Program-made: the position numbers and the translations under genes
Assembly (NCBI GenBank): GCA_030651575.1
Contig: JAUSFB010000013.1
Coordinates: forward strand, 29,070-93,069
Length of the DNA stretch: 64,000 bases
Source: Phaeospirillum sp.
GTDB taxonomy: Bacteria > Pseudomonadota > Alphaproteobacteria > Rhodospirillales > Magnetospirillaceae
Reading direction: 5' to 3'
Notes under the pieces: generated by a model
Seen by the model: only the letters and a program-made list of their open reading frames with translations
The model's database searches: none
What the model was told of the DNA's origin: nothing
Shown: positions 7,988-16,371 of the stretch, in pieces
How positions within the stretch are numbered: the first letter of the stretch is position 1
Layout of the letters: every line of letters begins with the position of its first letter

Positions 7988-8018
7988 AAACCCCTTCCCC
8001 GGTTGGGGGAAGGGGTTT
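7988..8018 (-). terminator. Intrinsic terminator after phaB
   Basis: A perfect 13-bp stem (AAACCCCTTCCCC paired with its complement, 5-base loop GGTTG) is followed on the minus strand by TTTTTT. It lies 27 bases past the phaB stop and ends the phaCAB transcript. Confidence 0.85.
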
Positions 8019-8045
8019 GGCCGTTCTCCTCGGGGGAGGGGCGGC

Positions 8046-8768
8046 TTAGTACATGTGCTGGCCGCCGTTGGCCGAGACGGTGGAGCCGGTGATGAAGTCG
8101 GCGTCGTCGGCGATCAGGAACATGACGCAACGGGCGATGTCATCGGCGCGACCCAGACGACCCACCGGGATCTTGGCGATGATCTTTTCCAGCACCGCCG
8201 GCGGAACCGCGCGCACCATGTCGGTATCGACATAGCCCGGTGCGATGGCGTTGACGGTGATGTTCTTGGCGGCGCCTTCCTGGGCCAGGGCCTTGGTGAA
8301 GCCATGGATGCCCGACTTGGCGGCGGCGTAGTTGACCTGACCGTACTGGCCGGCCTGACCGTTGACCGAACCGATATTGACGATGCGGCCAAAGCCGCGC
8401 TCGCGCATGGAATCGATCACCAGACGCGCCATGTTGAAGCACGAGGTCAGGTTGGTGTGGATGACCTCTTCCCACATCTGATAGCTCATGCGGTGCAAGG
8501 TGGCGTCACGGGTGATGCCGGCATTGTTGACGACGATCTCGACCGGGCCGTGCTCGGCGACGATCTTGGCGATGGCGGCTTCGCAGGCCGGATAGCTGCC
8601 CACATCCCACTTCATGGACGGAATGCCGGTTTCCTCGGTGAACTTGCGGGCGGCCTCATCATTGCCGCCGTAATTGGCCACGACCTTGTAGCCGGAATTC
8701 TTCAGGGTCACCGAAATCTGACGGCCGATGCCGCGGGTGCCACCGGTCACGATTGCTAAACGCCCCAT
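8046..8768 (-). CDS. phaB: Acetoacetyl-CoA reductase
   Basis: A 240-residue NADPH-dependent short-chain dehydrogenase that reduces acetoacetyl-CoA to (R)-3-hydroxybutyryl-CoA, the monomer of PHB. The Rossmann glycine motif is near the start (GGTRGIGRQISVTL). NNAG follows (EIVVNNAGITRDA). The catalytic Ser, Tyr and Lys are visible in NIGSVNGQAGQYGQVNYAAA with the following K. The GGQHMY C-terminus is typical for PhaB. It lies downstream of phaA on the same strand with a hairpin in the 130-base gap, and is followed by a strong terminator. Confidence 0.95.
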   Translation of the reverse strand: MGRLAIVTGGTRGIGRQISVTLKNSGYKVVANYGGNDEAARKFTEETGIPSMKWDVGSYPACEAAIAKIVAEHGPVEIVVNNAGITRDATLHRMSYQMWEEVIHTNLTSCFNMARLVIDSMRERGFGRIVNIGSVNGQAGQYGQVNYAAAKSGIHGFTKALAQEGAAKNITVNAIAPGYVDTDMVRAVPPAVLEKIIAKIPVGRLGRADDIARCVMFLIADDADFITGSTVSANGGQHMY

Positions 8769-8855
8769 GGGCTTCTCCTCTTGCTATGTCTCCGTTCGGC
8801 TCTTGTTATACCGGATTGGTCCGGACTGGCCGATTTCCACCCGAATGAAAGGGAA

Positions 8856-8884
8856 GGGGAGCCGCCGGGCAGGTGCGGCTCCCC
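8856..8884 (-). terminator. Hairpin between phaA and phaB
   Basis: A 10-bp perfect stem, GGGGAGCCGC with a 9-base loop, is followed on the minus strand by TTCCCTTTC. It lies 14 bases after the phaA stop. It could act as a partial terminator or an RNA-stabilising hairpin that lowers phaB relative to phaA. Confidence 0.5.
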
Positions 8885-8898
8885 GGTCTTGTAAAGCC

Positions 8899-10071
<1,173 letters not shown>

Positions 10072-10142
10072 GAGCTTGGTCTCTCCTCGGTGGATAATAA
10101 TCCGCTCATTGGCGAATTCGAATTAGAGGAATTCACCCTGAG

Positions 10143-11345
10143 TCATACTTCTTCGATACGGCTTCGCGCAACCGCCGTATTGTGTCGGCGGCGCTGGAGC
10201 CAGCGGACGAGCGGGCCGTAAACCTCGGTCTTGGCGCGCGGCCCGGTCAGCATTCCCACATGCCCACCGGACAGCATCATCAGTTTGGCACCTGGAATGC
10301 GTTCTGCCAACGGTAGAGCAGAGGCCGGCGGTACGATTCTGTCGCGATGGGGGACCATCACCAGGGTGGGAACCATCACCTCCTCGGGAATCACCGGGCG
10401 ATCCTTGATCCGCCAGTGGCCCAGGGCGGGGGCGTTGTCGCCGTACCATCCGAACAGGCATTCGCGGGCCACGGCTCCGCCCAGGGGGACGCCGTCATTG
10501 GCCCAGTCCTCCAGGGCGACGAAATCGCGGGCGCGGGCGCAGGCCGGGCGCAGGCGGGCGAAGGCCATGAATTTGCGCGCCGCCAGTCCGGGGTCCAGGC
10601 TGGCGAACATGGCCTGGAGCATATCCACCGGCACCAGACCGGCGGCGTCGATCATGTCGCCCATGGGGCCGCGGAGGGCGCGCATCATGGCCGCGCCGGA
10701 CTCGCGCCCGACCACGAAGTCGAACGGCGTCGCCAGCAGCACCAGCGACGCGACGCTTTCCGGCCGGCGTTGCGCCAGCGCCAGCGCCAGCAGCCCGCCC
10801 ATGCAATAGCCGACCACCGCCGGTTTTCGTCCGGTCAGGGTGACGACCTGATCCAGCATGGCCTCCAGCCGGCCGGCGATGTAGTCGGTCAGGGTAAAGC
10901 CCGCCTCCTCCGGTCCCGGCGCATCCCAATCGACCATGAACGGGGCCAGCCCCTTGGCGGCCATATAGCGCGCGACGCTGCGCTTTTGGGTCAGGTCCAG
11001 GATATAGGCGCGATTGATCAGCGAGGGTACGATCAGGACCGGAACGGCGTCCTTGGCGTCGGGAAGGCGATAGTCGAGCAGGCGGGTGCTGCCCTGGCGC
11101 CAGACCGTCGGCGGTGGGTCCAGCCGGCGGTGGTAGCGATGGTGGCGATACGTCTCGATGCCGGCGAGGAAGGCGTCGTGGCGCCGGGTCGCTTCGGCGG
11201 CGATGGCGGTGTCCAGCTGTTCGAGGGCGTCAGGCCCGCCGTTTTCCAGGCTTTGGCACAGGGCCTGTCCCGCCTCCGCCAAGTGTGGTTTCCAGCGCAG
11301 CGACCCGTTCTTCAAGAGCGGCAACGCGGCGCGCGAGCTCATCAT
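10143..11345 (-). CDS. phaC: Class III-like PHA synthase subunit PhaC
   Basis: An alpha/beta hydrolase-fold polymerase of about 400 residues that joins 3-hydroxyacyl-CoA units into PHB. The lipase-like box carries cysteine instead of serine (VVGYCMGGLLAL, Cys about residue 181), the hallmark of PhaC. The catalytic Asp (VMVPHRDRIVPP) and His (LSGGHVGMLTGP) follow. NRAYILDL and FMVDWDAPG are also typical. The short length matches class III catalytic subunits rather than the roughly 600-residue class I enzymes. The start is uncertain: ATGs at 11345, 11342 and 11363 lack a good ribosome binding site and all lie inside the upstream phaE-like frame, implying coupled translation. Confidence 0.85.
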   Translation of the reverse strand: MMSSRAALPLLKNGSLRWKPHLAEAGQALCQSLENGGPDALEQLDTAIAAEATRRHDAFLAGIETYRHHRYHRRLDPPPTVWRQGSTRLLDYRLPDAKDAVPVLIVPSLINRAYILDLTQKRSVARYMAAKGLAPFMVDWDAPGPEEAGFTLTDYIAGRLEAMLDQVVTLTGRKPAVVGYCMGGLLALALAQRRPESVASLVLLATPFDFVVGRESGAAMMRALRGPMGDMIDAAGLVPVDMLQAMFASLDPGLAARKFMAFARLRPACARARDFVALEDWANDGVPLGGAVARECLFGWYGDNAPALGHWRIKDRPVIPEEVMVPTLVMVPHRDRIVPPASALPLAERIPGAKLMMLSGGHVGMLTGPRAKTEVYGPLVRWLQRRRHNTAVARSRIEEV

Positions 11346-11649
11346 GGTGGAGGCGTGCGTCATCAGGTGCAGCGGTAGGGGGCGAGGCCCCGTCCGTGCC
11401 GTGTTGGGGGGGGCTGTTGCGCGACGTTGTCCGCTCATCCGATCCCGATTCATCCCCGACGGGCGCCGTCTTGGCGCCTTGAACATTCGTCGCCTTGGCC
11501 ATGGCGGCGGCACTTTGCGTCATCATGGCGACGCCGCGCGCCACGGTCTCGGCCAGGGCGGGGTCGGCGGCCACGGCGGCGACCTGCTCCTGCCAGAGAT
11601 CGAGATAACGGCGCGCAAGTGCGTTAAAATCCGGCGGCGTTTCTGACAT
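11230..11649 (-). CDS. PhaE-like small coiled-coil protein
   Basis: A 139-residue protein starting MSETPPDFNALARRYLDLW and WQEQVAAVAADPALAETVAR, which resembles the N-terminus of PHA synthases or PhaE. A low-complexity Pro/Ser/Asp linker follows. It ends in a heptad coiled coil at about residues 104-124 (ELARRVAALEERVAALETTL) and a basic tail. It overlaps phaC by over 100 bases in another frame. Position upstream of a class III-like phaC suggests it acts as the PhaE partner, but it is much shorter than classical PhaE (about 350 residues). It lies divergent to phaR across a 140-base intergenic region. Confidence 0.6.
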   Translation of the reverse strand: MSETPPDFNALARRYLDLWQEQVAAVAADPALAETVARGVAMMTQSAAAMAKATNVQGAKTAPVGDESGSDERTTSRNSPPQHGTDGASPPTAAPDDARLHHDELARRVAALEERVAALETTLGGGGTGPVPKPGKRRA

Positions 11650-11789
11650 GGCGGAACTATAGCCGAGCCTTCGGGCCTTGACCAGCCCGCCCCGACATAG
11701 TTCGTGCTGCGACCGCGAATGTTTTCTGTTATTACTGATAGGATCGGTGGGCAATGAGGCCCGGCCGACACATCGAGACAAAGAGACAG

Positions 11790-12356
11790 ATGTCAGAGCC
11801 CCAGACTGCCGCCAAGGCCCCGATCACGATCAAGAAATACGCGAATCGCCGCCTCTACAACACGGCGACCAGCAGCTATGTCACGCTTGATCATCTGTCC
11901 CAGATGGTGAAGGACGGTGACGATTTCGTGGTGTTCGACGCCAAGAGCGGCGATGACATCACCCGCTCGGTCCTGACCCAGATCATTGTCGAGGAAGAGG
12001 GCAAGGGTGGCCAGAATCTGCTGCCTATCAGCTTCCTGCGCCAGTTGATCGGGTTCTACGGCGACTCGCTGGGCGGGCTGGTGCCGCGCTATCTCGACTA
12101 CAGCATGGAAGCTTTTTCGCGTAACGAGCAGCAGATGCGCGAATCCATGCGCAACGCCCTGGAAGGGATGTTCCCCTTTAATCCTTTCGAGGAAATGGGC
12201 AAGCAGAACATGGCCTTCGTCGAAAGCGCCATGAAGATGTTCACCCCGTTCTATCAGGCTCATGGCGCCGATGGCGGCGAGCCGCGTGCCGAGGAACTGC
12301 AAGAACGCCTCAACGCCCTTCAGCAGCAGATCGACAGCCTGTCCAAGAAGAAGTAG
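11790..12356 (+). CDS. phaR: PHA synthesis repressor PhaR
   Basis: A 188-residue regulator that binds both DNA and PHB granules and represses phasin or synthesis genes. The N-terminal PHB accumulation regulatory domain is unmistakable: ITIKKYANRRLYNTATSSYV, then LSQMVKDGDDFVVFDAKSGD and DITRSVLTQIIVEEE. The C-terminal part has ISFLRQLIGFYGDSLGGLVP and a helical tail. ATG 11790 fits the domain; an upstream ATG at 11754 would add 12 unrelated residues. It is transcribed away from phaE-like/phaC. A strong terminator follows. Confidence 0.93.
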   Translation: MSEPQTAAKAPITIKKYANRRLYNTATSSYVTLDHLSQMVKDGDDFVVFDAKSGDDITRSVLTQIIVEEEGKGGQNLLPISFLRQLIGFYGDSLGGLVPRYLDYSMEAFSRNEQQMRESMRNALEGMFPFNPFEEMGKQNMAFVESAMKMFTPFYQAHGADGGEPRAEELQERLNALQQQIDSLSKKK

Positions 12357-12380
12357 GCCGGCGCTTCGCCTTCCAAGACG

Positions 12381-12419
12381 AAACACCACCCTCCGGGCCT
12401 GTTCCGGAGGGTGGTGTTT
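12381..12419 (+). terminator. Bidirectional intrinsic terminator after phaR
   Basis: A perfect 16-bp stem (AAACACCACCCTCCGG, 7-base loop) is followed by a T-run on the plus strand. The flanking A and T tracts let it serve both phaR and the convergent M16 peptidase operon ending at 12455. Confidence 0.88.
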
Positions 12420-12454
12420 TTGGTGCAAGCGTGGTCCCGAAGGACCGCGTTTCC

Positions 12455-13807
12455 CTACATTCCCGCCGGACGCCCGACCGCCACGATGGTCAGCGTGCCG
12501 GGGTCGAGCAGGCGGCGGGCGGCCCGTTTCACGTCGTCCAGCGTCACCGCGTCGATCAGGGCGTTGCGGCGGTCCAGGAAGTCGATTCCCAGATTGTCCG
12601 CCTGAAGCTGGACCAGCAGGCCGGCGATGGCGGCAGTGGAGTCCAGTTGCAGCGGGAACGAGCCGTTGAGATAGGTCTTGGCGTTGGCCAGTTCCGCCTC
12701 GGTCGGCCCCTGGTCCCGCATACGCTGGAACTCGGCCCGGATCAGCCCGATGGATTCGGCGAATCGCCCGTTCTCGGTGGCGACACCGCCAAAGATCAGG
12801 CCGGAATGGCGCTGGGGCAGCAGGTAGGAATAGACCGAATAGGCCAGCCCGCGTTTCTCGCGCACTTCCTCGGTCAGCCGCGATGAAAAGCCGCCGCCGC
12901 CCAGGATGTAGTTCATGATCGAGGCGGCGTACCAGTCGGGGTCGTCGCGCTTGACGCCGGGGGCGCCGAACACCGCCACGGTCTGGGGATTGTCCTTGTC
13001 GATCACCGTCACGCCGCCGGTCGCCCTGGCGGCGGTGTCGGCGACGGTGTCGGGGGCTCCGGCAGCCGGTAGGCCGCCAAAGGTGGCGTCCAGCAGGCGG
13101 GCCAGTTCGGCCGGGGTGATATCGCCGACCACGCCGATCATCAGGCGGTCGCGGGCCAACTGGCCACGGGCGAAGGCGCGCAGATCGCCGACCTGAATGG
13201 TCTTGACCGTTTCCGGGACACCGTGCGGCGACCGGGCATAGGGGTGGCCGGGGAACATGGCCTGAAACCAGCGCCGCGTCGCCATGGCGTTGGGGTCCTG
13301 GGCCTCGCGCATCAGGCCGGACAGGATCTGGCCCCGAATCCGCTCGACCGGTTCCTTGTCGAAGCGCGGCTGGCCGAGTGACAGCCGCAGCAGGTCGAAG
13401 GCGGCGTCGCGGTTGGCGGTCAGGGTCTTGAGATGGCCGCGCAAGGTGTCGCGGCTGGCGTCGAAGTTCAGGGTGATGACCTGATCCTCCAGCTTTTGCT
13501 GGAAGGTCTGGGAGTCGTAGGGGCCGGCGCCTTCGTCCAGCAGTCCGGCGGCCATTTCCGCCAGCCCGGATTTGGGGGCGGGGTCAAGCGCCGCGCCGCC
13601 CTTGAAGGCGATCTCCATGGAGATGATGGGATTGGAGTGGTCCTGTACCAGCCAGGCCTCGATGCCGTTGGGGCTGGCGACTCGCTCCACCGTGACCGCC
13701 TGGGCCGGCAGGGACAAGAGGAGGCCGGCGAGGAGGACGAGGGCGGAAATGCGGCGCTTGAGGGGGCGGCGAGCCGAAGGCGCTTGAAGGGGCAACGTGG
13801 AGTCCAT
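12455..13807 (-). CDS. M16 peptidase family, non-catalytic subunit
   Basis: A 450-residue exported protein of the M16 (insulinase/processing peptidase) family. It starts MDSTLPLQAPSARRPLKRRI with a signal peptide ending LLLSLPAQA. The zinc motif HxxEH is absent; the equivalent region reads GLAEMAAGLLDEGAGPYDS. The C-terminal substrate-binding Arg/Tyr region is present (LTEEVREKRGLAYSVYSYLL). It overlaps the stop of the upstream catalytic M16 gene by one base (TGATG). The pair resembles bacterial two-subunit M16 proteases in which only one partner binds zinc. It is periplasmic by prediction and is the last gene of the ribF-ileS-lspA operon. Confidence 0.87.
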   Translation of the reverse strand: MDSTLPLQAPSARRPLKRRISALVLLAGLLLSLPAQAVTVERVASPNGIEAWLVQDHSNPIISMEIAFKGGAALDPAPKSGLAEMAAGLLDEGAGPYDSQTFQQKLEDQVITLNFDASRDTLRGHLKTLTANRDAAFDLLRLSLGQPRFDKEPVERIRGQILSGLMREAQDPNAMATRRWFQAMFPGHPYARSPHGVPETVKTIQVGDLRAFARGQLARDRLMIGVVGDITPAELARLLDATFGGLPAAGAPDTVADTAARATGGVTVIDKDNPQTVAVFGAPGVKRDDPDWYAASIMNYILGGGGFSSRLTEEVREKRGLAYSVYSYLLPQRHSGLIFGGVATENGRFAESIGLIRAEFQRMRDQGPTEAELANAKTYLNGSFPLQLDSTAAIAGLLVQLQADNLGIDFLDRRNALIDAVTLDDVKRAARRLLDPGTLTIVAVGRPAGM

Positions 13808-15213
13808 CAATGCAGCTCCCTCGAAAAGCCGGACAGGGGAGCGGCGGCCGGCCGCTGGTCGGGGGAGGCCTTGGGGTCGGGCAGCAACTGGCCGGTGACC
13901 GAGGCCTTGACGTCCAGCACCTGGGCGGCGGCGCGGGCCACCAGGTCCGGGGTGACGGCGGCGATGCGCTCGGGCCAGGATTCGACCTGGGCGACGGTTT
14001 GGCCGGTGGCCAGGGCCTCGCCCAGCACGCGGGCGCCGGTGTGCATGCTGTCGCGGGCATAAGCGCCGCCCGCCGTCAGGCGGGTCTTGGCGCGCTCGAC
14101 CTCGTCGGGGGGGATGCCGTCCTTGATGATGCGGGCCAGTTCCTGATCGACCAGGGTTTCCAGCTTGTCCAGCGGCACGCCGGGGCGCGGCGTCACCCCG
14201 ATGCGAAAGGAGGACAGGTCCAAGGCGGTGGCGTCGTAGGAGGCCGAGGCCGAGGCGGCGAGGCCGCGATCGACCACCAGCGTCCGGAACAGCCGCGACG
14301 TGCTGCCGCCGCCGATCAGTTCGGCCAAAACTTCCAGCGGCGCGGCCAGGGTCGTGTCGCCGGCATTGTCGCTGGGGGCGAGGTAAAGGCGGATCCAACT
14401 GGGCTGGCCGACGCGGGCATCGGTCAGGGTGACGCGTCGCGCCGCGCGGGCCGGCGGTTCCTGGGTGCGGGCGCGGGCGGGGGTGTCGGCGCGCTCCAGC
14501 CCGCCATAATACTTTTCCGCCAGCGGCCGGATGGTGGCTGCGTCCACATCGCCAGCGACGACCAGGATGGCGTTGTTGGGAGCGTACCAGCGGCGGTAGA
14601 AGGCCAGGGCGTCGTCGAGGCGAAGGGCGGCGATCTCGCGCTCCCAGCCGATCACCGGGCGGTGATAGGGGCTGTTGAGGAACAGCGACGCTTCCATCTG
14701 TTCGGCCAGCAGGGCGGCGGGGTTGTTGTCGACGCGCGAGCGCCGCTCTTCTTGCACCACCGCGCGCTCGGTTTGGAAATTGGCCTCGTCCAGCACCAGA
14801 TTTTTCATCCGGTCGGCTTCCATTTTCATCACCAGTTCCAGCCGGTCGACGGCGACATTCTGGAAATAGGCGGTGTAGTCCGACGAGGTGAAGGCGTTGT
14901 CGCGGCCGCCGTTGCGGGCCACGATCTTGGAGAACTCGCCGGGCGGAATCGACGGCGTGCCCTTGAACATCAGGTGTTCCAGCAGATGGGCGAGCCCGCT
15001 TTTGCCCGGTTCCTCATCCGCCGCCCCGACCTTGTACCACACCATGTGCGACACGATGGGGGTGCGGCGATTGGGGATCACCACCACTTCCATGCCGTTG
15101 GCCAGGGTGAAGGTCTCGGGATCGAATACCCGCGCCTGGGCGGGGGGGGCGATCAGGGTCGAAAGGGTGAGGAGCAGGGTTGCTCCCCACATGGATAGGC
15201 GAACGGGTTTCAT
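13807..15213 (-). CDS. M16 zinc peptidase, catalytic subunit
   Basis: A 468-residue periplasmic M16 metallopeptidase. A signal peptide (MKPVRLSMWGATLLLTLSTL, cleavage near PPAQA) is followed by the catalytic domain. The inverted zinc motif HxxEH is intact in SGLAHLLEHLMFKGT, with the distal glutamate in the ERAVVQEERR region. The ATG at 15213 is preceded by AGGAGG. It is translationally coupled to a non-catalytic M16 partner downstream. The substrate is unknown; related pairs degrade small periplasmic peptides. Confidence 0.9.
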   Translation of the reverse strand: MKPVRLSMWGATLLLTLSTLIAPPAQARVFDPETFTLANGMEVVVIPNRRTPIVSHMVWYKVGAADEEPGKSGLAHLLEHLMFKGTPSIPPGEFSKIVARNGGRDNAFTSSDYTAYFQNVAVDRLELVMKMEADRMKNLVLDEANFQTERAVVQEERRSRVDNNPAALLAEQMEASLFLNSPYHRPVIGWEREIAALRLDDALAFYRRWYAPNNAILVVAGDVDAATIRPLAEKYYGGLERADTPARARTQEPPARAARRVTLTDARVGQPSWIRLYLAPSDNAGDTTLAAPLEVLAELIGGGSTSRLFRTLVVDRGLAASASASYDATALDLSSFRIGVTPRPGVPLDKLETLVDQELARIIKDGIPPDEVERAKTRLTAGGAYARDSMHTGARVLGEALATGQTVAQVESWPERIAAVTPDLVARAAAQVLDVKASVTGQLLPDPKASPDQRPAAAPLSGFSRELH

Positions 15214-15272
15214 CCGACCTCCTGGGTGAGATGGGATGCATATGGGGGATATTGGCGGCGCGGCAAGGAGGC

Positions 15273-15854
15273 CTAGTTGAACACGCCTTCGAGCCAAGCC
15301 TTCTTGCGGCGCTCAATCTGTGGGGTCTCGCCATCAGAGACTGATTTGCCCAGAGCTTGATTCTCGCGCAGGCGTTGGGTTTCCTTGGCGGGATCGACCG
15401 AGGCGCCGGGCGGGTCGGCCTTGCGCCAGAAGATGATGCGGTCGGAGAAGCTCTTATCGGCTTCCAGCAGCGACTGGTTTTCCTTGTTCACCAGGACGCG
15501 GATATCGGGCTGGATGGAATCAGCGCCGACTCGCTTCAGCAGGACGAGGTCGCCGGAGGTGCGGCCCTCGGTGGCGATCGGGGTGCCCATGCGCTGGCCG
15601 GTGATGACCTTGCGGGCCTGATCGCGGGTGGTCCCCTCCTGCGGGCGGGTCGCGCCCGGCTGCGGCGGGCGCAGGGTGAAGTCCGGCGGCATGCTGAGTG
15701 GCGCGCGCTGCACCACCTGGAATTCATCCGGCGGCATCTTCTCGTAGCCAAGGGCGCGCTTGGCGTCCTGGCAGGCGGACAGCACCAGCGGCAGCAGCAC
15801 CGCGAGGGCGGCGATACGGACGGAATTTCCGAGGGGGCGTTGAGTGTGTGTCAT
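15273..15854 (-). CDS. DUF3035-type lipoprotein
   Basis: A 193-residue predicted outer-membrane-directed lipoprotein. It has a basic N-terminus, a hydrophobic core and lipobox LVLSAC followed by QDAKRALGYEKMPPDEFQVV. The Pro-rich middle (RAPLSMPPDFTLRPPQPGAT) is characteristic of the DUF3035 family of alphaproteobacteria. It lies 4 bases after lspA, the signal peptidase that would process it, and before the M16 pair. The function is unknown. The start at 15854 is chosen for the signal peptide. Confidence 0.78.
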   Translation of the reverse strand: MTHTQRPLGNSVRIAALAVLLPLVLSACQDAKRALGYEKMPPDEFQVVQRAPLSMPPDFTLRPPQPGATRPQEGTTRDQARKVITGQRMGTPIATEGRTSGDLVLLKRVGADSIQPDIRVLVNKENQSLLEADKSFSDRIIFWRKADPPGASVDPAKETQRLRENQALGKSVSDGETPQIERRKKAWLEGVFN

Positions 15855-15858
15855 GGCC

Positions 15859-16371
15859 CTAATTCTTAGTCGAAACGCGGCCGGCAAACAAGGAGTCGAA
15901 GACGAGAAACACCGCGCCGACGGTAATGGCCGAATCGGCCACGTTGAAAGCCGGCCAATGATAGCCCAGGACGTGAACATCGAGAAAATCGGCGACCGCG
16001 CCGAATCTGAGGCGATCGATGACATTGCCCAACGCTCCGCCGATGATGCCGCCCAACGCCACCTGAATCAAGGGGGTGGTCGCGGTGCGCAACCAAGCCA
16101 GCATGGCGGCCACGATGATCAGGGCCAATCCGGACAGCAGCAGGGCGTTCCAGGGGCCGTCATTGTTGCCGATGCCAAAGCTGACGCCCCGGTTCCAGGT
16201 CATCACCAGATCGAAGAACGGGGTCACCGCGACGCGCAGCGGGGTGAAGAAGGGTGTTCCCTCGACTCCTTCGGGACGCATGACCCTTTCCATGATCCAC
16301 CATTTGCTCCACTGGTCGAGCACGACGATCAGGCCGGCGATGCCGAGGCCGTTGCGGAGATTATTGCGCAT
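15859..16371 (-). CDS. lspA: Lipoprotein signal peptidase II
   Basis: A 170-residue inner-membrane aspartyl protease that cleaves prolipoproteins. It has four membrane helices and both catalytic aspartates: GALGNVIDRLRFGAVADFL and AFNVADSAITVGAVFL. The DQWSKWWI and WNRGVSFGI motifs are typical. It overlaps the 3' end of ileS by 11 bases, the common ileS-lspA linkage. Start MRNNLRNGLG at 16371 fits the first helix. Confidence 0.95.
   Translation of the reverse strand: MRNNLRNGLGIAGLIVVLDQWSKWWIMERVMRPEGVEGTPFFTPLRVAVTPFFDLVMTWNRGVSFGIGNNDGPWNALLLSGLALIIVAAMLAWLRTATTPLIQVALGGIIGGALGNVIDRLRFGAVADFLDVHVLGYHWPAFNVADSAITVGAVFLVFDSLFAGRVSTKN

Noticed and set aside
13807..14398. N-terminal extension of the second M16 gene beyond 13807
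   Set aside because: The extra residues are Arg/Pro-rich and lie antiparallel in frame over the first M16 gene; the ATG at 13807 gives a proper signal peptide.
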